From the NCBI GenBank assembly GCA_026994735.1, contig JALWQD010000013.1, positions 1 through 9,614 on the forward strand: a stretch of 9,614 nt of DNA. Reading direction: 5' to 3'. The notes under the pieces were generated by a model. The model worked only from the letters and a program-made list of their open reading frames with translations, ran no database searches and was not told where the DNA came from. This DNA comes from Gammaproteobacteria bacterium (lineage in GTDB: Bacteria > Pseudomonadota > Gammaproteobacteria > SZUA-140). Position numbers and translations under genes: made by a program. The first letter of the stretch is position 1. Every line of letters begins with the position of its first letter. Of the stretch, positions 1 through 8,100 are shown in pieces.

Positions 1-1743
1 GGATTCACGAATGGCCGTTTCAATGTCGATACTGAGGCGTTGCGAATCTTTCAGGCTGAAGGTGTTGGGCGCTTCAATATTGATAAAGAACTGGCCGGTA
101 TCGAACTCACCAAAGAGTTCGAAGGGTAAGCGTGTAGCGGCAAAGGTGATAACAATGGCCAGACCCATGGTTGTCGCTAACGTTACCAGATAGCGGTGAT
201 GGAGCAGTTTGCGCATTAACACCAGGTAACGGCTCAATAGACGTGCCGCCAGGTGGCTGTTTTTTTTACCGCGTTGTTTGACGGTATGGAGGTATTCGCA
301 GGCATGTGAGGGCAGGATGGCAAAGGCTTCAAGAAGAGATCCGAGCAAGGCAAAAATAACCACGACGGGAATGACGGCGATGAAAGCTCCCATGGTGCCA
401 CTGACGGCGAACATCGGCAAAAAAGCGGCAATTGTCGTCAGTGTTGAGGCGACAACGGGCCACAAGACCTCTGCGGCACCGCGTCGTGCCGCTTCACTGC
501 GGGATAGGCCCAATTCCATATGCCGGTAGATATTTTCGGTTACAATGATGGCATCATCGACGATCATGCCGAGAACGATGAGGAAGGCAAAGAGCGACAC
601 CATGTTGATGGTATAGCCACTTTCATAGAGCAGAATACTGGCAAAGAGGAACGAAACCGGGATACCCATGGCGGTAATCAGGGCGACGCGAAAGTTAAGA
701 AATAAATACAATGACAGCAATACGAGAACAAGCCCGACCAGACCGGATGACTTGACGGTATTGAGCCGTGTGCGGACATAGCGCGACAAGTCACTGTAAA
801 CATCAGCGCTAACGGCTGCTGGCAGGTTGGCAGGCAGTGCTTCGACCAGTGCCCGCACGCTATCGGCAACAGCGATCGTTGAGGCCTCTGAGGTCTTGGT
901 GATTGTCATATTGATCGATGCCTGACCGTTAAAACGAGCCAGCGTCATCGGTTCTTCGAGACGTCGGCTGATATTGGCAACGGCGGCCAGTTGCAATAAG
1001 CCGCCATCGGCATTGCTGGCGATGGGAATCCGGCCAATCGCGTCAGCTGTAGCCGGCGTCGCGATGCCACGGAGCAGAATATCGCCTTCCCGGGCGCGGA
1101 TTGTACCGCCTGGTAGATCACGCAGATTATTGCGCAGGACGCTGATAATACGTTGCAGGGGAATGCCATAGCTGGCCAGGCGTTGCGGATCGATTTCGAC
1201 CCAGATTTCCCAGTCACGGTTGCCGGCCATACCGATGCCGGCGACACCCTCTATGGCCAGGATCTGTTCTTTCAGGGTTTCACCTTCGGCTTGCAGTGAA
1301 GCACGGTCAATAGCTCCGTAAAGAGCAACGCTGATGACCGGAAAGCGGGTCTTGATGCGACTGATGCGCGAGCGCTCGGCTTCCTCAGGCAGGCCATCGA
1401 TACGCTCGATGATGTCGCGAGCCTGACGCAGGAAATCATCGATATCGGCACCCGGCTTGAATTCGATGAGGATATTCGAGACACCTTCACTGCTGCTGGA
1501 ACTGATAATATCAATGTCTGACTGGCCATCGAAGGCCTGTTCTATGGGCAGTGTCAGTTGCTGTTCCACTTCTTCCGGCGAGGCACCGGCAAAGAGGGTA
1601 TTGATGCGGACCTTGTCCAGTTCTATGACCGGGAACATTTCTTGTGGCATGGACTGCCAGGAGAGGATGCCAATGGTCGCTATCAGGGCGAGAAAAAGGT
1701 TCGCCAGAAGAGGGTTGCGGATGGAGAAGTTGATCAAAAACAT
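1..1743 (-). CDS. RND efflux pump, inner-membrane permease (pump 1), N-terminal 581 residues, cut by window edge
   Basis: The reading frame is open from an ATG at 1743 to base 1, where it leaves the window with no stop, so about half of a usual 1,000-1,050-residue pump is present. Visible in order: TM1 about residues 12-30; the first large periplasmic (porter) region to about 330, with the family-typical pattern AGASPEEVE near 52; TM2-TM6 about 335-475; a Lys/Arg-rich cytosolic linker; TM7 about 517-537; and the start of the second periplasmic region. TM4 carries GMIVDDAIIVTEN, with D396 and D397 matching the AcrB D407/D408 proton-relay pair. Known for the family: these trimeric proton antiporters export drugs, lipids or other small molecules with an adaptor and an outer-membrane channel. 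The start lies 7 nt after the adaptor stop, so they are almost certainly co-transcribed. No strong Shine-Dalgarno is seen, and an in-frame stop closely upstream excludes earlier starts. An A8 run (coding strand) lies in the linker. Substrate is unknown. Confidence 0.95.
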   Translation of the reverse strand, partial: MFLINFSIRNPLLANLFLALIATIGILSWQSMPQEMFPVIELDKVRINTLFAGASPEEVEQQLTLPIEQAFDGQSDIDIISSSSSEGVSNILIEFKPGADIDDFLRQARDIIERIDGLPEEAERSRISRIKTRFPVISVALYGAIDRASLQAEGETLKEQILAIEGVAGIGMAGNRDWEIWVEIDPQRLASYGIPLQRIISVLRNNLRDLPGGTIRAREGDILLRGIATPATADAIGRIPIASNADGGLLQLAAVANISRRLEEPMTLARFNGQASINMTITKTSEASTIAVADSVRALVEALPANLPAAVSADVYSDLSRYVRTRLNTVKSSGLVGLVLVLLSLYLFLNFRVALITAMGIPVSFLFASILLYESGYTINMVSLFAFLIVLGMIVDDAIIVTENIYRHMELGLSRSEAARRGAAEVLWPVVASTLTTIAAFLPMFAVSGTMGAFIAVIPVVVIFALLGSLLEAFAILPSHACEYLHTVKQRGKKNSHLAARLLSRYLVLMRKLLHHRYLVTLATTMGLAIVITFAATRLPFELFGEFDTGQFFINIEAPNTFSLKDSQRLSIDIETAIRES

Positions 1744-1750
1744 ATTTGTT

Positions 1751-2932
1751 TCAGTGTGTCCCGCTATCGGTTAGGGGAATAACGGTTTGTCCATCGCTGA
1801 GTGCAGCAACTGCATCACTGACGATGAGATCACCGGCATCGATGGCGCCATCGATGACTTGCAGGCGATCAACCTGGGGGCCAGTAAGTACCGGCAGGCG
1901 CTGTAAATGCCCATCTTCGAGACGAAAGACATAGCTTTTGCCTTCGTCATGCAATAAGGCTGTGACGGGAACGGTCAGGGCATTCTTGAGCTTTGCCAGA
2001 GGCAGTCGTGCCTGGGCACTCTGGCCTGGCAGCAGGCCCTTGCCGGAAAGGCGAATGCGCAACGGAAAACTGTATGTTGTGGCTTCCGGTGCTCTTTGCA
2101 GGGCAATGATGTGGCCCGTGCGTGGCTGGTCAGCGGTAATGACCTGGATCGTTTGTCCCTGTTGCAAGGCAGCGGCAAGTGAACTGTCGACCTCCAGATA
2201 GAGATCGAGTTGCTGATCATCAATGAGCTCGATTACCCGTTTGTTGGGTGTAATATAGTCACCGACTTCGACCAATACACGATTGACAGTACCGGCAAAT
2301 GGTGCCCGTAAAGAGGTACGTTGAAGTTTGCGCCGTGCCTTAGCGAGCGTACTGTGAGCAATCGTCAGGCGGGCATCTGCACTTTCGACCAGTGCTGTCA
2401 GCTTGGCTTCCTCAACACGTTGCTGGAGCAGTTTTTGCTCACTGATTGCGAGTTGTGAGCCTGATGCCAGAGAGCCTTTTCGGAGTCGCTGGAGACGGTT
2501 GACCTCTTTTTCCTGTAGTACCCGGTTTGCCTTGACGAGGTGCAGTGTTTGACGGTCACGTTTGATGGCAGCGATTTCCTGGGCCAGTCTTGCTGTAGCC
2601 TCATTGACACTGTCTTGCCAGTCTCCATCGTCGATAAGCAGCAATAATTCACGCTTGTCGACAACCTGGCCACTTTCAACGAGACGCTGTTGCAAGCGAC
2701 CGCTGATTTCAAAATGTAATGAGGCCGTGCGCACGGGTTGCAGGAGGCCGGTTAACCAGCGTACAGGCTGTATATCTGCACGCTTTACTTTGGCAACACT
2801 GACGTGAACGGTTGCTATGGGCCTGTTTTTAACTGACTTCTCAGGTTTGGTTTTGATCAAGGCCGCGATCAGCGAGCCACTGATGAGAATGATAAACAGG
2901 GCTATGAGCCAGAGACGCGTGCGATTGATCAC
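1751..2932 (-). CDS. RND efflux periplasmic adaptor (membrane fusion protein) of pump 1, with N-terminal membrane anchor
   Basis: This protein of about 393 residues should bridge pump 1 and an outer-membrane channel. Using the GTG start: a hydrophobic segment about residues 7-26 with no lipobox Cys and no clear cleavage site suggests an uncleaved anchor. The first lipoyl half follows at about 71-101, then a long, charged alpha-helical hairpin at about 102-204 (Gln/Leu/Glu/Arg rich). The adaptor hallmark LRAPFAGTV at about 208-216 opens the second lipoyl half, followed by beta-barrel and membrane-proximal domains. GTG at 2932 is chosen because AGGA (2942-2939) sits 6 nt before it. A TTG at 2950 gives six more residues but has no ribosome site. 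The stop is 7 nt before the pump 1 start, marking an operon. It is divergent from the hydrolase gene. I found no convincing promoter for it; a TAGAAT box (2977-2972, minus strand) lacks a well-spaced -35. Family assignment is secure, substrate unknown. Confidence 0.93.
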   Translation of the reverse strand: MINRTRLWLIALFIILISGSLIAALIKTKPEKSVKNRPIATVHVSVAKVKRADIQPVRWLTGLLQPVRTASLHFEISGRLQQRLVESGQVVDKRELLLLIDDGDWQDSVNEATARLAQEIAAIKRDRQTLHLVKANRVLQEKEVNRLQRLRKGSLASGSQLAISEQKLLQQRVEEAKLTALVESADARLTIAHSTLAKARRKLQRTSLRAPFAGTVNRVLVEVGDYITPNKRVIELIDDQQLDLYLEVDSSLAAALQQGQTIQVITADQPRTGHIIALQRAPEATTYSFPLRIRLSGKGLLPGQSAQARLPLAKLKNALTVPVTALLHDEGKSYVFRLEDGHLQRLPVLTGPQVDRLQVIDGAIDAGDLIVSDAVAALSDGQTVIPLTDSGTH

Positions 2933-3060
2933 CAATTTTCCTGCAAGCAATAATGAGGGATGAGATGGCTCATTCTACATCAGCACCGGCTTGGATAGTG
3001 TGAAGGCAGGGTTATGAGATTTGGCCGCTGAAAAAGTGTCTCCATGCCATGGTCTCTGGC

Positions 3061-3089
3061 TTGTCATTTGTGGCCCCTTCTGCTCTCAT
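3061..3089 (+). promoter_or_regulatory. putative sigma70-type promoter of the hydrolase-adaptor-pump 2 operon
   Basis: TTGTCA (3061-3066, five of six matches to the -35 consensus) is followed by a 17-nt spacer and TCTCAT (3084-3089, four of six matches to the -10). TG stands one base before the -10, as in an extended -10 promoter. Transcription would begin near 3096, leaving a leader of about 20 nt before the ATG at 3118. This is a pattern match by eye with no experimental support. Confidence 0.4.
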
Positions 3090-3117
3090 GACAATGTTGA
3101 GGTTACGAGCGAAAATT

Positions 3118-3951
3118 ATGCTGATTAAATTATTTATCGGCCTGCTGGCGGCTTATCTGCTGTTGATGCTACTGATCTATTGGCGACAGGATCAGCTGCT
3201 CTTTCGCACTCACCAGGCTTTGCCGGAGACGCCGGAGGACTACGGCCTCGACTATGAAGACCTGCAGCTGCAGACTGCCGATGGTGTCACGATCAATGGC
3301 TGGTATCTGCCGCATAAGGAGAGTGCTTACGCCCTGATATTCCTGCATGGTAACAGTGATAATTTATCTAATATTATTCCTTCTCTGCGCTTGTTTCAGC
3401 AAATGGGCTTCAATTGCCTGGCGATTGATTATCGGGGTTATGGTCGCAGTCAGGGCCAACCCAGCGAAAAAGGAACCTACCTTGATGCTGAGGCAGCCTG
3501 GGTATATCTGCTGCGTGAACGCGGTTTCAGGCGTGAACAGATCGTTATTCTCGGACGTTCTTTGGGAGGGGCTGTTGGCGCATGGTTAGCGACAAGACAT
3601 CGGCCTGCAGCACTGGTCCTGGAGTCCACTTATACGCGTTTGCAGGATATCGCTGGTGAGCATTACCCCTATTTGCCGGTCGCCAGGCTGTTGCGCTACC
3701 GTTATCCAACAATCGATCGTTTGCCCCAGATCAAAGCCCCGGTACTTATTATTCACAGCCCGGAGGATGAGGTCATTCCCTTTGCTCATGGTCAGCAACT
3801 GTTCCAGGCTGCACGGCAGCCGAAGGCCTTTTTAGCTATTCAGGGACAGCACTACGATGGCCATGAGACGAGCGGGGAAATCTATATTCAGGGTTTACGG
3901 TCATTTTTTGACGACCATCTGGAGATGCCGTTATCCGCTCTGATTAAGTGA
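3118..3951 (+). CDS. membrane-anchored alpha/beta hydrolase (BEM46/YfhR-like serine hydrolase)
   Basis: A 277-residue protein with an N-terminal hydrophobic segment (about residues 4-21) and an alpha/beta-hydrolase fold domain. The oxyanion-region motif FLHGNSDN is at about 75-82, the nucleophile elbow GRSLGG has S148, the likely acid is D217 in HSPEDEVIP, and the likely catalytic His is H245 in GQHYDGH, with H249 as alternative. The segment WRQDQLLFR just after the anchor resembles the BEM46-like family, whose natural substrates are mostly unknown. The frame is open back to 3049, but ATG 3118 places the anchor at the N-terminus as usual and lies downstream of the promoter-like element; ATG 3094 is the alternative. 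The ribosome site is weak. The next gene starts 57 nt after the stop on the same strand, so this hydrolase probably shares a transcript with adaptor 2 and pump 2. Whether it acts on the exported molecule, on lipids, or is merely a neighbour cannot be told. The side of the membrane holding the catalytic domain is also uncertain. Confidence 0.88.
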   Translation: MLIKLFIGLLAAYLLLMLLIYWRQDQLLFRTHQALPETPEDYGLDYEDLQLQTADGVTINGWYLPHKESAYALIFLHGNSDNLSNIIPSLRLFQQMGFNCLAIDYRGYGRSQGQPSEKGTYLDAEAAWVYLLRERGFRREQIVILGRSLGGAVGAWLATRHRPAALVLESTYTRLQDIAGEHYPYLPVARLLRYRYPTIDRLPQIKAPVLIIHSPEDEVIPFAHGQQLFQAARQPKAFLAIQGQHYDGHETSGEIYIQGLRSFFDDHLEMPLSALIK

Positions 3952-3991
3952 GTGATAAAACGGGTTATACTCGCCTGCTCAACTTGTTTAG

Positions 3992-3998
3992 TAAGGAG
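3992..3998 (+). promoter_or_regulatory. ribosome binding site deciding the adaptor 2 start
   Basis: TAAGGAG is a near-perfect Shine-Dalgarno. The ATG at 4000 is only 1 nt away, too close to use, while the in-frame ATG at 4009 is 10 nt away and workable. It therefore argues against the GTG at 3952, which directly abuts the hydrolase stop and has no such site. Confidence 0.6.
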
Positions 3999-4008
3999 AA
4001 TGTCGGCG

Positions 4009-5127
4009 ATGTTCCGAGCCTGCCAGTTATCCGCCTACGCTGTCATTCAATATTCTTTATCACTGTCAACGCGTTTGTTGCCTATCGTTGCCATGTTGCT
4101 TCCCGGGCCAATCGGGGCAGCGGGTCGACCGCCGACGCAGGTCATCGTGGCAACGGTCGAACAGCGTTCTCTGGCTGCTCGGCAATGGCTGCCGGCAACC
4201 GTCCTCAGCCTGCAACAAGCAACCATCGCGGCGGAGTGGCCGGGACGGCTATTGGCTGTTGCTGAAGCAGGCAGCCATCTCGCCAGGGGTGAGGAGATGT
4301 TTCGTCTGGATACGAAGGACATGGCCCAGGATCGTGTTGTTATCGCGGCCAATATTCAGCGTGAAGAAGCATTGATCAACTTTCTCGACAAGGAAACTTC
4401 TCGCCTGCAACGTTTGGCGAAGACCAATAATGCCGCGCAAACGCAGCTTGAAAAGACAGCCGCTGACCGTGACGTTGCCCGTGCGGATTTACGGGCTGCC
4501 CAAGCGCGCCTCAATCAGCTTGATGAACGGATGCGGCGGATGCATCCAGGCGCTCCTTTTGCAGGCATGCTGATGAAACGTTTGAAGCAACCGGGCGAAT
4601 GGGCGGCTGTGGGTGATGACATTGTGCAGCTTGCCGATGTTGAGCACCTGGAAATCAGAACGACTGTACCTTTGAGTCGTTTGCCTTTTCTTGCGCTTGG
4701 CCAACGCCTTGATGTCGAAGTTAGCACGGAAAAGGGGTATCGGCTGCAAGGTCAGGGGCAGGTGAGCTACCTGATTACAGCGGCCGATGTGGATTCACAT
4801 CGTTTTACTTTGCGCCTGACTTTGCCAAAGGGGGGGCAGTGGGCAATTGGTCAGGTATTGCGTGTGGCAATACCGACCAACGATGCCCGGCCGGTGCTGA
4901 CCGTACCTCGTGATGCGCTTGTTCTTCGCCCTGCCGGGAATGCCGTTTTTCGTGTCGACAAGGAAGGCAAGGCTGAACGTGTTGCCGTAGAGACCGGCGC
5001 GGCTGTGGGTGATGTTATCGAAGTTCAAGGCGATCTTGCCATTGGTGATCAGGTTATTGTTCGCGGTGCCGAGCGTCTTCGTCCTGGACAGGTTGTGCAT
5101 ATTGCCAGGCCAGCGGGCGCCTCGTGA
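4009..5127 (+). CDS. RND efflux periplasmic adaptor (membrane fusion protein) of pump 2
   Basis: About 372 residues from the ATG at 4009. The N-terminus looks like a long signal peptide ending near residue 38 (hydrophobic LLPIVAMLL followed by GAAG). No lipobox is seen, so a soluble or signal-anchored periplasmic protein is likely. Domains follow the adaptor plan: first lipoyl half about 77-101, alpha hairpin about 102-179, second lipoyl half about 180-209 opening with PGAPFAGMLMKRL, beta-barrel about 210-291 and membrane-proximal domain to the end. The hairpin is about 25 residues shorter than in adaptor 1, and the usual RAPF motif reads GAPF. The stop overlaps the GTG start of pump 2 (GTGA), which implies translational coupling. 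The frame is open back to a GTG at 3952, adding 19 residues; the ribosome site at 3992-3998 makes this less likely. The role is to couple pump 2 to an outer-membrane channel not encoded here. The family is clear, the substrate is not. Confidence 0.92.
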   Translation: MFRACQLSAYAVIQYSLSLSTRLLPIVAMLLPGPIGAAGRPPTQVIVATVEQRSLAARQWLPATVLSLQQATIAAEWPGRLLAVAEAGSHLARGEEMFRLDTKDMAQDRVVIAANIQREEALINFLDKETSRLQRLAKTNNAAQTQLEKTAADRDVARADLRAAQARLNQLDERMRRMHPGAPFAGMLMKRLKQPGEWAAVGDDIVQLADVEHLEIRTTVPLSRLPFLALGQRLDVEVSTEKGYRLQGQGQVSYLITAADVDSHRFTLRLTLPKGGQWAIGQVLRVAIPTNDARPVLTVPRDALVLRPAGNAVFRVDKEGKAERVAVETGAAVGDVIEVQGDLAIGDQVIVRGAERLRPGQVVHIARPAGAS

Positions 5128-8100
5128 CGCTGACTCGTTTATGCCTTGGCAATCCGGTGGCTGTCATGGTCGCCGTGCTGTTGCTGCTGATCTTTGGTTC
5201 GATCAGTCTTGATCGTTTGCCGGTACAGTTGACGCCTGAGGTTTCTGAACCCGAAATCAGTATTACCACCCGTTGGCGGGCGGCTGCTCCAGAGGAAGTC
5301 GAAAGTGCCATTGTTGTGCCGCAGGAAGAAGCCTTGCGCGGCTTGCCGGGGTCGACTGAACTGCTGGCCCAGGCGCAGCGAGGACAGGCCAAGATTGATA
5401 TTACCTTTGCCGTTGGCACGGATTTACGGCGGGCTCTGCTGGAGGTTATGAACCGGCTGAATCGTGTTTCCAGCTACCCTGCCGATGCCGATGAGCCGAT
5501 CATATCGACTGCCGGTGGCAACAGTCGCCCGATTGCCTGGTTTATTATCAAGCCTTTGGCGGGGAATACCCGCGATATTGCCACTTATCAGGACTTTGTT
5601 GAGGATATCGTGCAGACACGTTTTGAACGTGTACCCGGGGTGTCGATGTCCGAGGTTCGCGGTGGCCGTGAAAATGAGGTGCGGATTACCTTTGATCCCT
5701 ACCGGGCGGCGGCGCTTGCTGTCGAGTTGCCTCGCGTTATCCGGCTGGCCGACAGCGAAGATGTGACCGGTGGTTTTGCCAATGTGGGCAAACGTCGCTA
5801 TACCTTGCGTTTCCAGGGAGCACTGGCTGTTGATTCCTTTGCCGACCTGATTCTTGATTGGCGCGATGGCCAACCGGTGACCCTCGGTGATGTGGCCGAG
5901 ATATCTGTGCGCCCGGTCGACCGCGAAAGCTTCGTTATCCAGAATGGCCGTCTGGCGATTGCCGTCAATGCCCACCGTGAAGTGGCCGTCAATGTTCTTC
6001 AGGTCATGGAGGGTTTGCAGCAGGCCGTGACGGAATTGCGCCAGGGGCCATTAAAACGGGCAGGCTTGTCACTTGAGCAGGTCTATGACGAGACACTCTA
6101 TATTCATCGTTCAATCCGTATGGTGATCCAGAATTTACTGTTGGGGATCCTGCTGGCAACGGTTGTCCTGTGGTGGTTTTTTCGCCGTTTGCGGGCGACC
6201 TTAATGGTGGCCACGGCGATACCGATCAGTGTTCTCGGCAGCTTTATTCTCCTCGATATTTTTGGCCGCACGATTAATGTTATTTCCTTGGCCGGCATGG
6301 CATTTGCTGTTGGTATGGTGCTTGATGCGGCGATTATTGTCCTTGAAAATATCGTCCGTCTGCGTGAACAAGGTAAAGCACCGGTTGAGGCAGCGCTGAC
6401 AGGAACCACACAGGTTTGGGGTGCACTGCTGGCTTCAACGGCGACGACAGTGGCGATTTTTTTGCCGGTGGTTTTTCTCAACGATGAATCGGGGCAATTG
6501 TTTGCTGATTTGGCGCTCTCCATTGCCGTAGCGATCACATTGTCTTTACTGATCGCGTTGACGGTACTGCCGACCGGTGCCAGACAATGGCTCAGCAGCG
6601 AGCAGGATGCTGATCGTCATGCCGCTTGGTGGCAGCTGATCACTGATCGCATTATGCGGCTGACAGATAGCCCCCAGCGCCGGGGTTTGTGGATTGTCGT
6701 GCTGATGAGTTTACCGTTGCTTGTGACCTTGTTATTACGTCCCGAGGCTGATTATCTTCCGGACGGCAACCGTAATCTGGTCTTTACCTTTATCAATCCG
6801 CCCCCGGGTCATAGTATCGACGCGATTGAAAAAGAGATGGGGGATGTGATTGCCCAGCGCATGCAACCTTATCTTGAGGGAACGCAACAGCCAAAGGTTC
6901 ATGACTATTTTTTCGTTGCCTTTTCCAGTGGCGTCTTTATGGGTTTGCGGGCCGAGGATCCAGAGCGGACAGGGGAGCTGTTACCGATCATCAACCAGAC
7001 TGTGCATGCTTTTCCCGACACCATTGGTTTTGCTTTTCGTGCTTCCCTGTTTGGTGGTTTTGGTAGTGGCCATAGTATCAATATGGACATTCAGGGGAAT
7101 GATGTGGCGACATTATTGCAGGCGGCAGGGATGGCCTTTGGCATGGTCAGGACGGCTTTGCCAGGTGCTTCTGTACGACCATTTCCGGGACTCGATATGT
7201 CTTCACCCGAACTGCGTCTGACACCGCGTGAGCGCCGTTTGGCCGAGGCTGACTGGGATCGGCAGACGCTGGCAGCAGTGACACGTGCATTTGGTGATGG
7301 TCTTTATGTTGGTGATCATTTTGATGGTGATCGCAGGATCGATGTTATCCTTCGCGCCCGTGATTGGCAGACTCCCGAGGAGCTGCTGGCTTATCCTTTG
7401 GTGACGCCGGGTGGCATCCAGTCGTTGGGAGAACTGACGCAGCTTGAGCGCACATCTGGGCCTGCCGAGTTACGTCGTATCGACCGTCGGCGTACGGTGA
7501 CCCTGCAAATCCGGCCACCTGAGGGAATGTCTCTCGATCAGGCTCTGCAGACAGTCAAGGAAAAGGTTGCACCGGCCATCGAAAGGATGCTCCCTGAGGA
7601 TGCCACGATCAGCTATAGCGGCACGGCCGACAAGCTGGAGACCGCATTGAATAATATGACGGGCGTTTTTATTCTCGCGATTGCCATCCTTTATTTGCTG
7701 ATCAGTGCACTCTTCCGTTCGTTTCTCGATTCACTGCTGGTATTGCTCGTTATCCCGCTCGCCACTGTTGGTGGTGTGATTGCTCTCTGGTTGCTCAATT
7801 TACTCAGTTTCCAGCCGATGGATTTGCTGACGATGATTGGTTTTATCATTCTGCTGGGTCTTGTCGTCAACAACGCCATCTTGCTGGTGCATCAGACGCG
7901 GGTGGCGGAAAGGCAGGGTCAGGATCGCCGTAGCGCAGTCTCCGAGGCTGTACGTTTACGCTTGCGGCCGATTTTGATGAGTACTCTGACGAGCCTGTTT
8001 GGCATGTTACCGTTATTGCTTAACCCGGGTGCTGGTACCGAACTCTATCGTGGCCTGGCTGCAGTCATCGTTGGCGGTATGACAATCAGTACACTCTTTA

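Noticed and set aside
3049..3117. N-terminal extension of the hydrolase from ATG 3049
   Set aside because: It would overlap the promoter-like element, put 23 atypical residues before the membrane anchor, and lacks a ribosome site.
3952..3980. Lipoprotein signal (ILAC) at the start of the long form of adaptor 2
   Set aside because: The hydrophobic run before the Cys is too short for a signal peptide, and the upstream GTG start is less likely than ATG 4009.
5424..5975. 183-residue open frame on the minus strand inside pump 2
   Set aside because: It lies wholly antisense to a clear RND gene, resembles no family I know, and has no ribosome site. It is a shadow frame of a long gene.
6104..6538. 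144-residue open frame on the minus strand inside pump 2
   Set aside because: It is antisense to the TM2-TM6 region. Its Ala/Thr/Ile-rich, low-complexity translation is what reverse-complemented membrane-helix codons produce.
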